Assembly (NCBI GenBank): GCA_030429345.1 | Contig: JAUIFJ010000035.1 | Coordinates: 1 to 29,458 of the forward strand | Direction of reading: 5' to 3' | DNA from: a bacterium | GTDB taxonomy: Bacteria; CAIWAD01 | Length of the DNA: 29,458 bases | Shown: positions 18,001-25,513 of the stretch, one piece after another | How the letters are laid out: every line of letters starts with the position of its first letter | Position numbering within the stretch: position 1 is the stretch's first letter | Translations under genes and position numbers: made by a program | Notes under the pieces: generated by a model | Seen by the model: the letters and a program-made list of their open reading frames with translations, nothing else | What the model was told of the DNA's origin: nothing | Databases searched by the model: none

Positions 18001-20154
18001 ACACTGCAGATCACGCATACCTACAACGGCGACCTGATCGTCAGCCTGGAACACGTGGACACGGGCAGCAGCGCGATCCTCATCGATCGTCCCGGACGCG
18101 TGGACAGCGGCTTCGGCTCCAACAGCAACGGCTTCGACATCCGCCTGGCCGACTATTTCAGCGAGGATATCGAGGACAGCGGCAATGGTCCCAACGGCCT
18201 GGTGAGCGGCGACTTCCACCCCAGCCCCGACGCGCTGACCCTTTTCGACGGCGAAAGCATCCTCGGCACCTGGCGCTTAAGCGTGAGTGACAACGCGGGC
18301 AGCGACCTGGGCAGTCTCGAACACTGGGGACTGCACCTGGCCGTCAGCGGAGCGCCTGAAAACGACTGCAACGAGAACGGCATTCTCGACGAGTGCGACA
18401 TCGCCTCCGGCAACAGCACGGACGGCAACAGCAACGGCGTGCCCGACGAATGCGAGGGCTACGACCCGGTCAACTGGCAGAGCGAGTACTTCAGCGGCGC
18501 CAACAACTGCCGCACCTGCCACAACGCGAGTCCCGGCGAGGGCATCTACGTGGACGAAAGCAACCAGGACATCAGCCCCTACCCCATGTGGGAGGCGACG
18601 ATGATGGCCAACTCGGCCCGTGATCCCTACTGGAAAGCCAAGGTCGGCTTCGAGGTGAGCCAGATGCCGGGCATGCAGGAGCTGATCGAGACCACCTGCA
18701 CCAGCTGCCATGCCCCCATGGGACACAAGGAAGCCGAGCTGCAGGGCGAAGGTCCGTATACACTCAGCGCGCTGGAAGGGGACTTCCGCGGCAACGAGGG
18801 CGTCAGCTGCACCATGTGTCACCAACAGACCCAGGACGATTCGGAAAGCACCTGGAGCGGCAATTTCAGCATCAACACTCAGCGCGAGATCTACGGTCCC
18901 TACCAGGATCCGAATCCGACCCTGATGCTGAACACCACGGACTACACCCCGGTGCACGACAACAACTACGGCGGCAACCAGACCTGCGTCAGTTGTCACA
19001 CGCTCTTCACGCCGACCTTCGACGGCAGCGGACAGCAGCAGGGCGAGTTCCCGGAGCAGGTGCCCTTCCTCGAGATGCTCAATTCGGACTTCGCGGCCTC
19101 GACCTGCGTCAGCTGCCACATGGCGCCGAATCCCAACGAGCAGCCGGTGAGCACCCTGCCCCCGGGCCTGCCGGATCACACCGGCCTGCAGCGCCACGAC
19201 GTGGTCGGCGGCAACATGATGATGCTCGAACTCTTCGCCGCCAATACGGTGGCACTGGGCACCCTTGCCGACGAGGCCGGCTTCCTGGCCATGGCCGATC
19301 GCAGCCGCGAGTTCATGGCCACCGCGGTGGACCTGGACGCGCTCTTCGAAGAGGACAACGGCCAGCCCTTGCTGCAGGTGCAGCTGGACAACCTGAGCGG
19401 TCACAAGTTCCCCACCGGTATTCCCGTGCGCCGCGCCTGGCTGGAGGTGATCGCCCGCAACGCGGCCGACGAGATCGTCTTCCACAGCGGAGCGGTCGGT
19501 ACGGACGGCGTGATCGCCGGACACGACGCCGGCGTCGAGCCGCACTATTCGGAGATCGACGATCCCGGGCAGGTGCAGATCTACGAAGGACGCATGGAGA
19601 ACACGGACAGCCAGCCGACCTGGACACTGCTGCGCGCGGCGGGCTTCGCAAAGGACAATCGCCTTCTGCCTTCCGGCTACAGCGCGGTCGGTCCCTATGC
19701 ATCGGTCACGGCGCCGGCGGGCGCGGCGGCGATGGATCCGGCCTACGCGGACGGAAGCGGCAGCGATCAGCTGAGCTATCGCCTGCCGCTGGATACGCGC
19801 AGCGCCGAAGTCAACCTGCACTTCCAGGCCGTCAACCCGCTGAGCATCGACCCGATGCGCACGGTTGCCGGCGATGCCAACATCGACCAGTTCCTCGCCA
19901 TGTGGGATGCGCTGGATCGCAGCGGCGACGTGATCGCGTCGACCAGTCTGGGTTTCCTGCCCTTGCCCGAAATCGAGATCGCCACCAGCGACGAGGATGT
20001 GATCCTCAGCTGGGGCGGCGGCGGCAGCTGGATGCTCGAACGCAAGCTGGATGACGGCAGCTGGACCAGCCTCGGACTGCAGGCTTCGCCCTACACGGAC
20101 AGCGGCGTCAACGTGGACGATACGCTCGGCATCTACCGTCTCGTCCGTCCATAG
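15061..20154 (+). CDS. Giant secreted pentahaem cytochrome c with calcium-binding repeats and P-domain
   Basis: 1697 residues. Signal peptide about 1-23 (ending GGASA). About 24-589 is an extracellular region I do not recognise. About 590-733 holds nine DCN-NG-PDEC(D/E) repeats resembling thrombospondin-3/dockerin calcium loops, but with paired Cys. About 735-860 looks like a bacterial pre-peptidase C-terminal (PPC) fold. More DCN repeats occur at 867-935 and 1101-1137. About 938-1098 resembles the proprotein-convertase P-domain ([28 protein letters not shown]). The last third has five CXXCH haem sites at C1150, C1213, C1250, C1309 and C1349, then [17 protein letters not shown] (H1448), a motif found after haems in some multihaem cytochromes. 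There is no protease domain and no PNPFNP sorting module. The ribosome site is weak; a strong terminator follows. An extracellular or periplasmic redox role is inferred from the haems. Confidence 0.85.
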   Translation: MRSCRLMMWSALLGAALAGGASAAELWSTGEGQSFFSLDEADRSGGLQLEGGRTLQGEWQTPVQEQSAFTFHVSGNKVLPRFSGRLFHEGPLRIAGPASSLNAERFVLVDAFAEGRQEMRLLSEEGAVLFVLADIKFGFLPEANSLQLVADHLSLPAKSAATLGLEHLAGQDLGRMRLDLEVFWVGGELPDSRPVNRPGEGPVLDAGRDPGPDMVFCQLYGLYQASRSGSTVEMSLGTTSWNIGDQDLSWDSGLGNPHPYIIQNLYRENAEGHFEQLSASWIKHGFYALASHQCDLPDLPDCVFEPGHGAGDWLGVGCTDTYSPGLNASGLRPRSEVNPWTGAWSGVNYSGDYALTLEDADIDPAQNPGATYYSEGLYNIGDDINPMNSIAWKPVTFSGSPGGTWSVGMSGSGTLPTTGPALEAWGGTETLVAQEIPVIHNNWGGGNDSPDGRCLLSVKTWDNGDGTWHYEYCLYNVDMHAKVDGFIVPISAGTLISNAEFHAPQQYDAQPYQSAGNTSYTNDPWTINVNANSVAFTSADNPLRWGVMYTFRFDANQPPESVQVQLNQYEPGGPAFLTASTTGPAQGPADCNNNGTPDDEDIDNGTSQDCNGNGVPDECEPDCNNNGAADECDISSGGSLDCNLNGIPDECEADCNNNGVPDECDIAGGMPDCNENGVPDECENFEDCNSNGIPDECELQDNDCNSNGVLDSCDIASGTSQDEDLNGVPDECENICYQSICPDTEPVLGNTSGKEPGENHGSSSCGSSATSPDVFYTYTPAADGSATVETCGYGNYDTVLSIHTACPGTVDNQLFCNDDNCSNYKSSITWDVTANTTYTIRVSGYNNASGDFGLVLSGPPCAVNFPDCNGNFVDDAEDIAGGFSLDCNGNGIPDECDLDEGFSLDCNENGIPDECDISSGLSDDCNTNGFPDDCEFIGGGGGFNDYNRDAIGLQIPDNDPAGVSDELVITDDLPISALEVTLQITHTYNGDLIVSLEHVDTGSSAILIDRPGRVDSGFGSNSNGFDIRLADYFSEDIEDSGNGPNGLVSGDFHPSPDALTLFDGESILGTWRLSVSDNAGSDLGSLEHWGLHLAVSGAPENDCNENGILDECDIASGNSTDGNSNGVPDECEGYDPVNWQSEYFSGANNCRTCHNASPGEGIYVDESNQDISPYPMWEATMMANSARDPYWKAKVGFEVSQMPGMQELIETTCTSCHAPMGHKEAELQGEGPYTLSALEGDFRGNEGVSCTMCHQQTQDDSESTWSGNFSINTQREIYGPYQDPNPTLMLNTTDYTPVHDNNYGGNQTCVSCHTLFTPTFDGSGQQQGEFPEQVPFLEMLNSDFAASTCVSCHMAPNPNEQPVSTLPPGLPDHTGLQRHDVVGGNMMMLELFAANTVALGTLADEAGFLAMADRSREFMATAVDLDALFEEDNGQPLLQVQLDNLSGHKFPTGIPVRRAWLEVIARNAADEIVFHSGAVGTDGVIAGHDAGVEPHYSEIDDPGQVQIYEGRMENTDSQPTWTLLRAAGFAKDNRLLPSGYSAVGPYASVTAPAGAAAMDPAYADGSGSDQLSYRLPLDTRSAEVNLHFQAVNPLSIDPMRTVAGDANIDQFLAMWDALDRSGDVIASTSLGFLPLPEIEIATSDEDVILSWGGGGSWMLERKLDDGSWTSLGLQASPYTDSGVNVDDTLGIYRLVRP

Positions 20155-20179
20155 AACGAATCACAACAGCACAAACCGA

Positions 20180-20214
20180 ACGGGGCGATCCACTGCGGAT
20201 CGCCCCGTTTCTCT
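20180..20214 (+). terminator. Intrinsic terminator of the large cytochrome gene
   Basis: A perfect 12-bp stem, ACGGGGCGATCC (20180-20191) with 20197-20208, loop ACTGC, followed by TTCTCT. It starts 25 bp after the stop codon. Confidence 0.88.
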
Positions 20215-20263
20215 CATACATGATTTCCGCTGTCGTGCCCGAGATCCCACGAAATGGACAGGG

Positions 20264-20506
20264 CCTGGCACCGTCCCTGGCACCGACCCTGGCACCGTCC
20301 TTGGCACCGTCCCTGGCACCGTCCCTGGCACCGTCCCTGGCACCGTCCCTGGCACCGTCCCTGGCACCGTCCTTGGCACCGTCCTTGGCACCGTCCTTGG
20401 CACCGTCCTTGGCACCGTCCTTGGCACCGTCCCTGGCACCGTCCTTGGCACCGTCCCTGGCACCGCCCTTGGCACCGTCCCTGGCACCGTCCCTGGCACC
20501 AGTCGT
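20264..20506. repeat. 12-bp tandem array, 20 copies of GGCACC-GTCC(C/T)T
   Basis: GGCACC occurs in strict 12-bp register from 20267 to 20500 (20 copies), joined mostly by GTCCCT or GTCCTT, with single variants GACCCT and GCCCTT. Because the unit is a multiple of three and contains no stop in any frame, all six frames stay open: plus-strand frames read (GTVP)n, (LAPS)n or (WHRP)n. This falsely extends the downstream mutase frame to 20254. The array lies between a terminator and the mutase ribosome site, so it is intergenic. C/T variants are clustered (five GTCCTT units in a row at 20369-20422), as expected for tandem duplication by slippage. Confidence 0.95.
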
Positions 20507-20565
20507 ATCGATTCATCGAAGCGGTTCCTACCTTGACGCGGCAAATCCGCATCCAAGGAGTGAAC

Positions 20566-21888
20566 ATGTCCATTTTCAAAGCCTATGATATCCGCGGGCT
20601 GGTCCCTGCTGAACTGAACGAGGAGATTGCCGGCCGCATTGGTCGCGCCGCCGCCGAGTACTTCGGCGCCAGCCGTTTCCTGGTCGGGACCGATGACCGC
20701 AAGAGCCGCGACAGCCTCTTCAAGGCCTTCACCGACGGCCTGCGCGCCGGCGGCGTGGACGTGGTCAGCATCGGAAAGGTCAGCACGCCGATACTGTACT
20801 ACAGCGTCGCCAAGGAGGACTTCGATGCCGGCGTGATGATCACGGCCAGCCACAATCCGGGCGAGTACAACGGCTTCAAGTTCTGCCGCCGCGGCGCCCA
20901 GCCGGTGCCCCAGGAAGAGCTCGCCGCCCTGCGCGCCCTGGTCGAGAAGAACGCCTTTCAGGATGCTCCCCAGCGCGGAGACCTGGAAGAGAAGGATCCT
21001 TTTCCCGCCTATCGCGAGTTCCTCAAGCAGAACAGCCACCTGGGACGGAGCTACAAGGTCGTCGTGGACGCCGGCAACGCGGTCTGCGGCCTGTTCCTCG
21101 AGGAGCTCTACAAGGACACGCCGATCGAGATCATTCCCATGTATTTCGAGTCGGACCCCAGCTTTCCCAACCACGAGCCCAATCCGCTCGAGGAAGAGAA
21201 CACGGCGGACCTGCGCAAGCGCGTCGTCGCCGAAGGCGCGGACCTGGGCGCGGCCCTGGACGGAGACGGGGACCGCATCATGTTCATCGACGAAAAAGGC
21301 GAGCAGCTCGCCGGAGACGTGACGACCCTGCTGATCGCGCTGGGACTGAAGGAGGATGGGCATTCCGACTTCGACGTGGTCGTCGATTGCCGCAGCAGCC
21401 GCGCCGTGGAGGAGATCCTGCGGGAGAACGGCCTGGGCTGCACCAAGAGCCGCGTGGGACACACCTTCATCAAGCGCCTGATGCGCGAGAAGAACAGCCT
21501 GAGCGGCGGAGAGCTTTCCGGCCATTACTATTTCCAGGCCAGTTCGTATACGGAAAGCACCGACCTGGCGCTCTTCACCATTCTGCGCATGATGGAACGG
21601 CGCGCCTGCCGGCTTTCCGAACTGGTGGAGCCGACGAAGCGCTATGTCCAGAGCGGAGAGATCAACAGCCGCGTAACCTCCGTGACGGACACGCTGGCGG
21701 CGCTCCGCAAGGCCTTCCCGCAGGGCAAGGTCAGCGAGATCGACGGCGTGACCATCGAGTTCGAGGACTGGTGGTTCAATGTGCGCCCCTCCAATACCGA
21801 GCCACTGCTCAGGCTGAACCTGGAAGCGCCGGACAGGGCCTCCATGGAAAAGCACCGCGACGCCGTGCTGTCGGTGATCCGCGGCTAG
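20566..21888 (+). CDS. Phosphomannomutase/phosphoglucomutase (alpha-D-phosphohexomutase)
   Basis: 440 residues starting [11 protein letters not shown], the usual start of ManB/AlgC-type mutases that interconvert hexose 1- and 6-phosphates for nucleotide-sugar and surface polysaccharide synthesis in the cytoplasm. All four signature loops are present: phosphoserine TASHNP (S95), Mg-binding DGDGDR (D232, D234, D236), sugar-binding GGELSGH (314-320) and phosphate-binding RPSNTEP (407-413). Length is normal. The start at 20566 is fixed by AAGGAG 5 nt upstream and by family alignment; the frame stays open through the 12-bp array to 20254, giving a spurious Trp-His-Arg-Pro extension. Preference for mannose or glucose phosphate cannot be called from sequence. 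Confidence 0.94.
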   Translation: MSIFKAYDIRGLVPAELNEEIAGRIGRAAAEYFGASRFLVGTDDRKSRDSLFKAFTDGLRAGGVDVVSIGKVSTPILYYSVAKEDFDAGVMITASHNPGEYNGFKFCRRGAQPVPQEELAALRALVEKNAFQDAPQRGDLEEKDPFPAYREFLKQNSHLGRSYKVVVDAGNAVCGLFLEELYKDTPIEIIPMYFESDPSFPNHEPNPLEEENTADLRKRVVAEGADLGAALDGDGDRIMFIDEKGEQLAGDVTTLLIALGLKEDGHSDFDVVVDCRSSRAVEEILRENGLGCTKSRVGHTFIKRLMREKNSLSGGELSGHYYFQASSYTESTDLALFTILRMMERRACRLSELVEPTKRYVQSGEINSRVTSVTDTLAALRKAFPQGKVSEIDGVTIEFEDWWFNVRPSNTEPLLRLNLEAPDRASMEKHRDAVLSVIRG

Positions 21889-21931
21889 GGCTCGTTGAGA
21901 GTCGGCGCAGACAAGAAGATCGCCTGTATGC

Positions 21932-21961
21932 AAGGGGAGCGACTCAGTCGCTCCCCTTTTT
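21932..21961 (+). terminator. Intrinsic terminator of the mutase gene, overlapping the convergent cytochrome stop
   Basis: AAGGGGAGCGAC (21932-21943) pairs perfectly with GTCGCTCCCCTT (21947-21958); the loop is TCA and TTT follows. The loop TCA is the UGA stop codon of the convergent minus-strand cytochrome gene, whose last codons form the right arm. On the minus strand the hairpin lacks a following T-run, so it is a poorer terminator in that direction. Confidence 0.85.
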
Positions 21962-23170
21962 CATGCCGTGCCGGAAGGACCGCAAGGAGAGAATGTCCGT
22001 CTCCGTGTGACACGAGGCGCAGGCACTCCATGGATTACGCGGCAACCCCTTTGCGGAAGGATCCGACAGGTGCCCTTCTCCCGCTCCGTGACAGGCCTCG
22101 CATTGCACGTTGACACGATCCGGTGTGCTTTCGTAGTCCAGGTAGCCACCGGGTTCCAGCAGGCCCGTGACCAGGCGGGCCAGTTCCCCTGTGTCCGGCC
22201 TGCCGGGGCGGCGCAGGCGTTCGGCGTAGACGCGGGCATGTGCACCTTCCCTCCATGCCTGGTGGATTTCCGTGTGACACAACACACAGGCTTCGTGCCC
22301 CGCGAACCTGTCCCCCTGGGGATCCAGCGCCGGCCAGCCTAGTGCGCGCCTTCTGCGCTGCATCTCGTCCCGTTGCCTGGCCTCGCGCCGCAGCTTCTCC
22401 TGGCGTCGGAAACTCCGCAGGGAATCCGCCTCCGCGTGCAGGCTGTCCTGGCGCACAGGAAGCAGGAAGGGCAAGTTCGGCTTTGCCAGGGGGACGGCCG
22501 CCAGGTAGCGCATGCGATCGCCGAGTGCCAGCACCGCCACTCCCTGGCCGGAAAGCATCGGCGAACGCAGCACGCGGCTGTCCCCGGCAACCAGCAGGCA
22601 GGCGACCGCCGCGGGCAGCTCCTGTTCCAGCGCATCCTCGATGCGTCCCCGATACAGCGCGACAAGCGGCCCTGATTCCGCCCGTGCTTCCGGCATCCCT
22701 TCCAGCGTAGTGACGGAGTGCCCATTCATGGCAAGGAGCAGCAACTCGTCTTCGAGCAGGGTGTCGAGCAGCGCCGGGCCTGGCGCGTATACGAAGTTCC
22801 GGGCCGCCGAGTCCGGCAGGGCCAGCAGGCCGGGACCGGCCACCCAGTGTGACACGCCCTGGCGCTGCAGCCCCCGCTTCAGGAAGAGGGCTTCCCGTTG
22901 ACAGGCCTCCGCGCAGCGCGGCTTGTGCAGATTGCCCAGCTCCAGCTGCAGCAGGCGCCACCCCGTTTCCCGCAGGCTGTCCAGCAATGCGGCCCGGCCG
23001 GGCCAGCCGCCAAGCCGGGAATCCGAGCAGCCGCAGTCCTCCAGGTAGCCCTTGCTGTCGGCGGAGACCAGCAGCAAAACGCCTCGCGCGTCCGGCGCGT
23101 CTGCTTTCCCCGAAAGACGAATGCAGGCGACGAATAGCAGCCCCAGCAGAAAGAGAAAAGGGCGGCCCAT
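21944..23170 (-). CDS. Exported trihaem cytochrome with degenerate 5'-nucleotidase-like domain (Cys paralogue)
   Basis: 408 residues. [16 protein letters not shown] at the N-terminus is a lipoprotein-like signal (C16). About 30-250 resembles the N-terminal domain of 5'-nucleotidase/UshA-type metallophosphoesterases, but metal-binding motifs are not recognisable. DCGC (C46, C48) lies where the upstream paralogue has Cys-Gly-UGA. Three haem sites follow: CVLCH at C295, CEACH at C357 (with GxGEGH after it) and CASCH at C384. Start: the frame is open to 23236, but that stretch overlaps the upstream gene and precedes the signal peptide; ATG 23170 is preferred, with a weak GGGCGG site. It lies 40 bp downstream of the selenoprotein candidate and should be cotranscribed. 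The role is unknown; an electron-transfer partner is a reasonable inference. Confidence 0.85.
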   Translation of the reverse strand: MGRPFLFLLGLLFVACIRLSGKADAPDARGVLLLVSADSKGYLEDCGCSDSRLGGWPGRAALLDSLRETGWRLLQLELGNLHKPRCAEACQREALFLKRGLQRQGVSHWVAGPGLLALPDSAARNFVYAPGPALLDTLLEDELLLLAMNGHSVTTLEGMPEARAESGPLVALYRGRIEDALEQELPAAVACLLVAGDSRVLRSPMLSGQGVAVLALGDRMRYLAAVPLAKPNLPFLLPVRQDSLHAEADSLRSFRRQEKLRREARQRDEMQRRRRALGWPALDPQGDRFAGHEACVLCHTEIHQAWREGAHARVYAERLRRPGRPDTGELARLVTGLLEPGGYLDYESTPDRVNVQCEACHGAGEGHLSDPSAKGLPRNPWSACASCHTETDILSLRSFRHGMKKGSD

Positions 23171-23210
23171 GCGGGACCGCCCTTGCGATTGCCTTGTCTG
23201 CCACACCCGG

Positions 23211-24665
23211 CTACTTCCCCTTGCCCGATCGCACATCCTTCGGCAGGTGCTTCTGCAAGGGCGAGGAGCTGGTTCTGGAGGCCGCGCCGTCCAGGCGGAT
23301 GTCCGCCATGTTGTGCACGTGCTTCAGGCCCTCTTCCAGGTCGAAGTCCGGGTCGAAGTCCTGTGTGTGACAGGCGACGCAGCTGTTCTCCGGATCCGGG
23401 CGCAGGGTCTCGAGCGCCTTGCCCTCGGTCCGGACGTGCTCGCTGCCGCGGCCGTGGCAGGACTCGCACTGCACGTTCATCAGCCTGGGCGTGTGGATGC
23501 GGTTGAGGAAGCCGGTCTTTTCCAGGTAGCCCGTCGTGTACTTGGGCAGCTTCTCCTCGTTGTTGCTTTCGCGTTCCCGGATCAGGTTCGAGAAGGCGCG
23601 CGCATGGGGAGTCGCCTTGTAGGCCGAGTAGACATCCGTGTGACAGGCGCGGCATTCGTTGTCGCCCACGTAGCTCAGCGGACTGTCGTGGCCGGGCAGC
23701 GAGAAGGGGTTGATGCCCAGGCGATCCAGCTTGGCCAGTCGTTCCTTTTCGATCTTGTCCGCCTTCTTCTCCGTCAGCATGTCGCTGAACTCGAGCATGG
23801 CCTGTGCGACATCCGGCCGGCGCGGGAAGTCGTGGTCGAGCTTCATTACGCCGTATTCGCGCTTGACCATCTGCTTGTTGCGGTCCAGCTCGATGTCGAA
23901 CCAGGCCACGTGGCGTCCGCGATCGCCCGCATTGCCGATCAGTGTCTGGCCGGCCAGCTTCTCCTTCATCATCGGGCTGGCGTTTCCGCCGAGCAGCACG
24001 AAATCGACTTCCGGCACCGACTCCATCACGTCTTCCACGCCGCGGTTGCTGGTGTGAGCCAGCAGAACGAGCACGTCCACCTTGGGGCGCAGCTCGCGCG
24101 CGGTCTCCACCAGGTTGTCCAGCACCTTGGCGCTGTCCACGCGGTTGAAGTTGTAGGCCGGATCGATCCAGCTGAAGAGGCCGACCTTGACGCCGTCCAC
24201 CTTCTGGATCAGGTGCGGCTGGATCACCGAGCCGCGATCCTCGGGCTTCAGGTTCGTGCCGATCCAGGTGCCGGGAGCTTCGTCGAGCAGCAGCTGCTTG
24301 CAGCTGTCGGGAAGAGCCAGATCCTTGGCGCCCATCGCGATCGCGTCATAGCCCTGATCGCCCATCTGCTGGAGAATGAAACGCGCCTCGTCCATTTGCT
24401 CGTCGCCGCGCTTCAGGGAGTAGAGATTGCCCACATCCACCAGCAGCATTCCCTTGCCGAAGGTGGATCGCAGACTGTCTACGGCTGTGGCTCGCCTGGC
24501 AAGACCGCCAAGCTTCTTGTTGTGTCAGCCACAGTCCTCGACGTACCCCTTGCAATCCGAGGTGAAGACAAGCCCCAGGCGATAACTGTCGCGGGGCGGT
24601 TCACAGGCCGTGCTTGCCAGTCCCAGCAGGAACAGCAGCAGGAGGTGAAGAGTGCGTGAATTCAT
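23211..24665 (-). CDS. Candidate selenoprotein: exported trihaem cytochrome with 5'-nucleotidase-like domain, UGA recoded at codon 47
   Basis: 484 residues if UGA at 24527-24525 is read as selenocysteine. It starts ATG 24665 with GGAAG 5 nt upstream. MNSRTLHLLLLFLLGLASTAC is a lipoprotein-like signal. Then TSDCKGYVEDCG-U47-HNKKLGGLARRATAVDSLR follows the N-terminal pattern of 5'-nucleotidase metallophosphoesterases; the frame continues without break to LLVDVGN, LIQKVDGVKVGLF and LLAHTSNRG. Usual metal motifs are altered (GN for GD, GAKD for GNHE, GGNAS for GGHxH), so phosphatase activity is doubtful. Haem sites: CRACH at C338, CESCH at C400, CVACH at C429. Without recoding, translation could only begin at M73 (24449), losing export, and haem attachment needs the periplasm. 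The SECIS-like hairpin is annotated separately. Alternatives: a sequencing error or a true nonsense mutation. Confidence 0.82.
24485..24534 (-). promoter_or_regulatory. Bacterial SECIS-like element directing UGA recoding
   Basis: On the mRNA, UGA (24527-24525) is followed by 12 nt, then CUUGGC (24512-24507), loop GGUCUU, and GCCAGG (24500-24495): a 6-bp stem with one U-G pair. Around it CUGUGGCU (24534-24527, which includes the U of UGA) pairs perfectly with AGCCACAG (24492-24485). A short upper stem about 11-14 nt after UGA with a G and U exposed in the loop is the known SelB-binding requirement. From memory, E. coli fdhF also has GGUCU in its loop and the same 18-nt distance from UGA to that GGUCU. 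The structure was paired by eye. Confidence 0.78.
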
Positions 24666-24701
24666 CAGGCTTCCATCTATCGATCAGCGGATTGCTCGGG
24701 C

Positions 24702-24718
24702 GCGGACTTGCGGTCCGC
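24702..24718. repeat. 6-bp hairpin GCGGAC/GTCCGC, 5-nt loop
   Basis: GCGGAC (24702-24707), loop TTGCG, GTCCGC (24713-24718), in the leader of the selenoprotein candidate about 40 nt upstream of its start codon. It could be a leader structure or a small dispersed palindrome like the one at 12114-12130. Confidence 0.4.
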
Positions 24719-24787
24719 CGGCAGGGCGCCGGAACCTCCTCCAACGCAACCTGTCATGCAAAAGTTTCCCTCGAGCCCAAGAGCGCC

Positions 24788-24815
24788 TAAGATATGGGAG
24801 ACGCTTGAACTTGCA
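24788..24815 (-). promoter_or_regulatory. Sigma70-like promoter candidate for the cytochrome pair
   Basis: On the minus strand TTGCAA (24815-24810), a 16-nt spacer, TATCTT (24793-24788), in the 155-bp gap after the Nudix stop codon, in a locally AT-rich patch. It would give a leader of about 115 nt. Both hexamers match consensus at four of six positions. Confidence 0.35.
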
Positions 24816-24820
24816 AGACC

Positions 24821-25513
24821 TTATCGGCCGGGCGGCACTCCCGGTTGACGATGCCTGGAAAAGGGCAGCGAGCATAGCGGAAGGGAGCGAATGGCTTCAA
24901 GCAGCCCGTCCTGGTTCAGGAAATTGCGCGTAATCCTGGAACTCAGTCCCCACAGGCCGCCGTGAGGCGTGGGGAAAATCCACTGCCCCTCCCGTTTCCA
25001 GGGTTCTCCCGGCGCGCGGAGCCGGACCGGCCGGCAGCCTTCCTGCAGTTCGTAGAGGGAGATCCAGAAGAAGGCCTCGTTCTCTTCGCTGGCGATGCGC
25101 ACCTCGGCCTCGGGATCCAGCAGGCCCAGCATAGGCGTGACCACGAAACGGCTGACGGAGGTGTACTGGTCATCAAGCAGCCCCAGCTCCAGCACCTGTT
25201 CGGGACGAATGCCGACCTCCTCTTCCGCTTCGCGAAGGGCCGCGTGGCGATGGCTTTCGTCCTCTTCATCCACGCGCCCTCCGGGAAAGGCGATCTGCCC
25301 CGGATGATGGCGCAGACGGGAACTGCGCACCACGAAGAGCAGCTCGGGGTCCGAATTCTCCTGCAGGCGAAGGGTCAAAAGGACGGCGGCGTGACGAATT
25401 TCCTCCGGCCCGACACCGGCCGCCCGGTCCTGCACATGATCCAGCACCCGGCGGCTGCGCTCCCGCAGCCAGCGGCGGATGTCTTCGATGGCGGGATCAA
25501 CTTGAAAACACAC
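24821..25513 (-). CDS. Nudix hydrolase, coenzyme A pyrophosphatase type
   Basis: 230 residues. LLFVVRSSRLRHHPGQIAFPGG (about 58-79) is the NuCoA motif that precedes the Nudix box in CoA diphosphatases (NudL/YeaB, PCD1), and GGRVDEED ... ALREAEEEVGI (about 78-102) is the Nudix box with the REAEEE metal ligands. Such enzymes split CoA or acyl-CoA to phosphopantetheine and 3',5'-ADP in the cytoplasm with Mg or Mn. The start is GTG at 25513, sharing a base with the TAG stop of the Rel gene (TAGTG), so it is translationally coupled; no strong ribosome site is visible. The tail after about 205 is Arg/Pro-rich and not conserved in the family. It ends the dnaB-rel-nudix series. Confidence 0.9.
   Translation of the reverse strand: MCFQVDPAIEDIRRWLRERSRRVLDHVQDRAAGVGPEEIRHAAVLLTLRLQENSDPELLFVVRSSRLRHHPGQIAFPGGRVDEEDESHRHAALREAEEEVGIRPEQVLELGLLDDQYTSVSRFVVTPMLGLLDPEAEVRIASEENEAFFWISLYELQEGCRPVRLRAPGEPWKREGQWIFPTPHGGLWGLSSRITRNFLNQDGLLEAIRSLPLCSLPFSRHRQPGVPPGR

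Noticed and set aside
15040-18219. 1059-codon open frame antisense to the giant cytochrome gene
   Set aside because: Its translation is low-complexity Ala/Val/Gly/Arg and it mirrors the codon bias of the DCN-repeat gene on the other strand, which has a signal peptide, domains and haem motifs. Long antisense frames are expected at this GC content.
20254-20565. N-terminal (Trp-His-Arg-Pro)n extension of the mutase
   Set aside because: It comes from the 12-bp array being open in all frames. The family start [11 protein letters not shown] and the AAGGAG site place the start at 20566.
20161-21933. Minus-strand 590-codon frame with (GTVP)n tail
   Set aside because: Antisense shadow of the mutase extended through the 12-bp array.
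24449-24527. Selenoprotein candidate as a shorter gene starting at Met 73 (24449)
   Set aside because: This start lacks an export signal although the product has three CXXCH haem sites, and conserved coding sequence continues in frame upstream through the UGA to a good ribosome site.
24525-24527. UGA reassigned genome-wide (Gly or Trp code)
   Set aside because: UGA is the natural stop of several genes here (for example at 2223, 6480, 9424, 12372, 14381, 21944), and Trp is encoded by UGG throughout.
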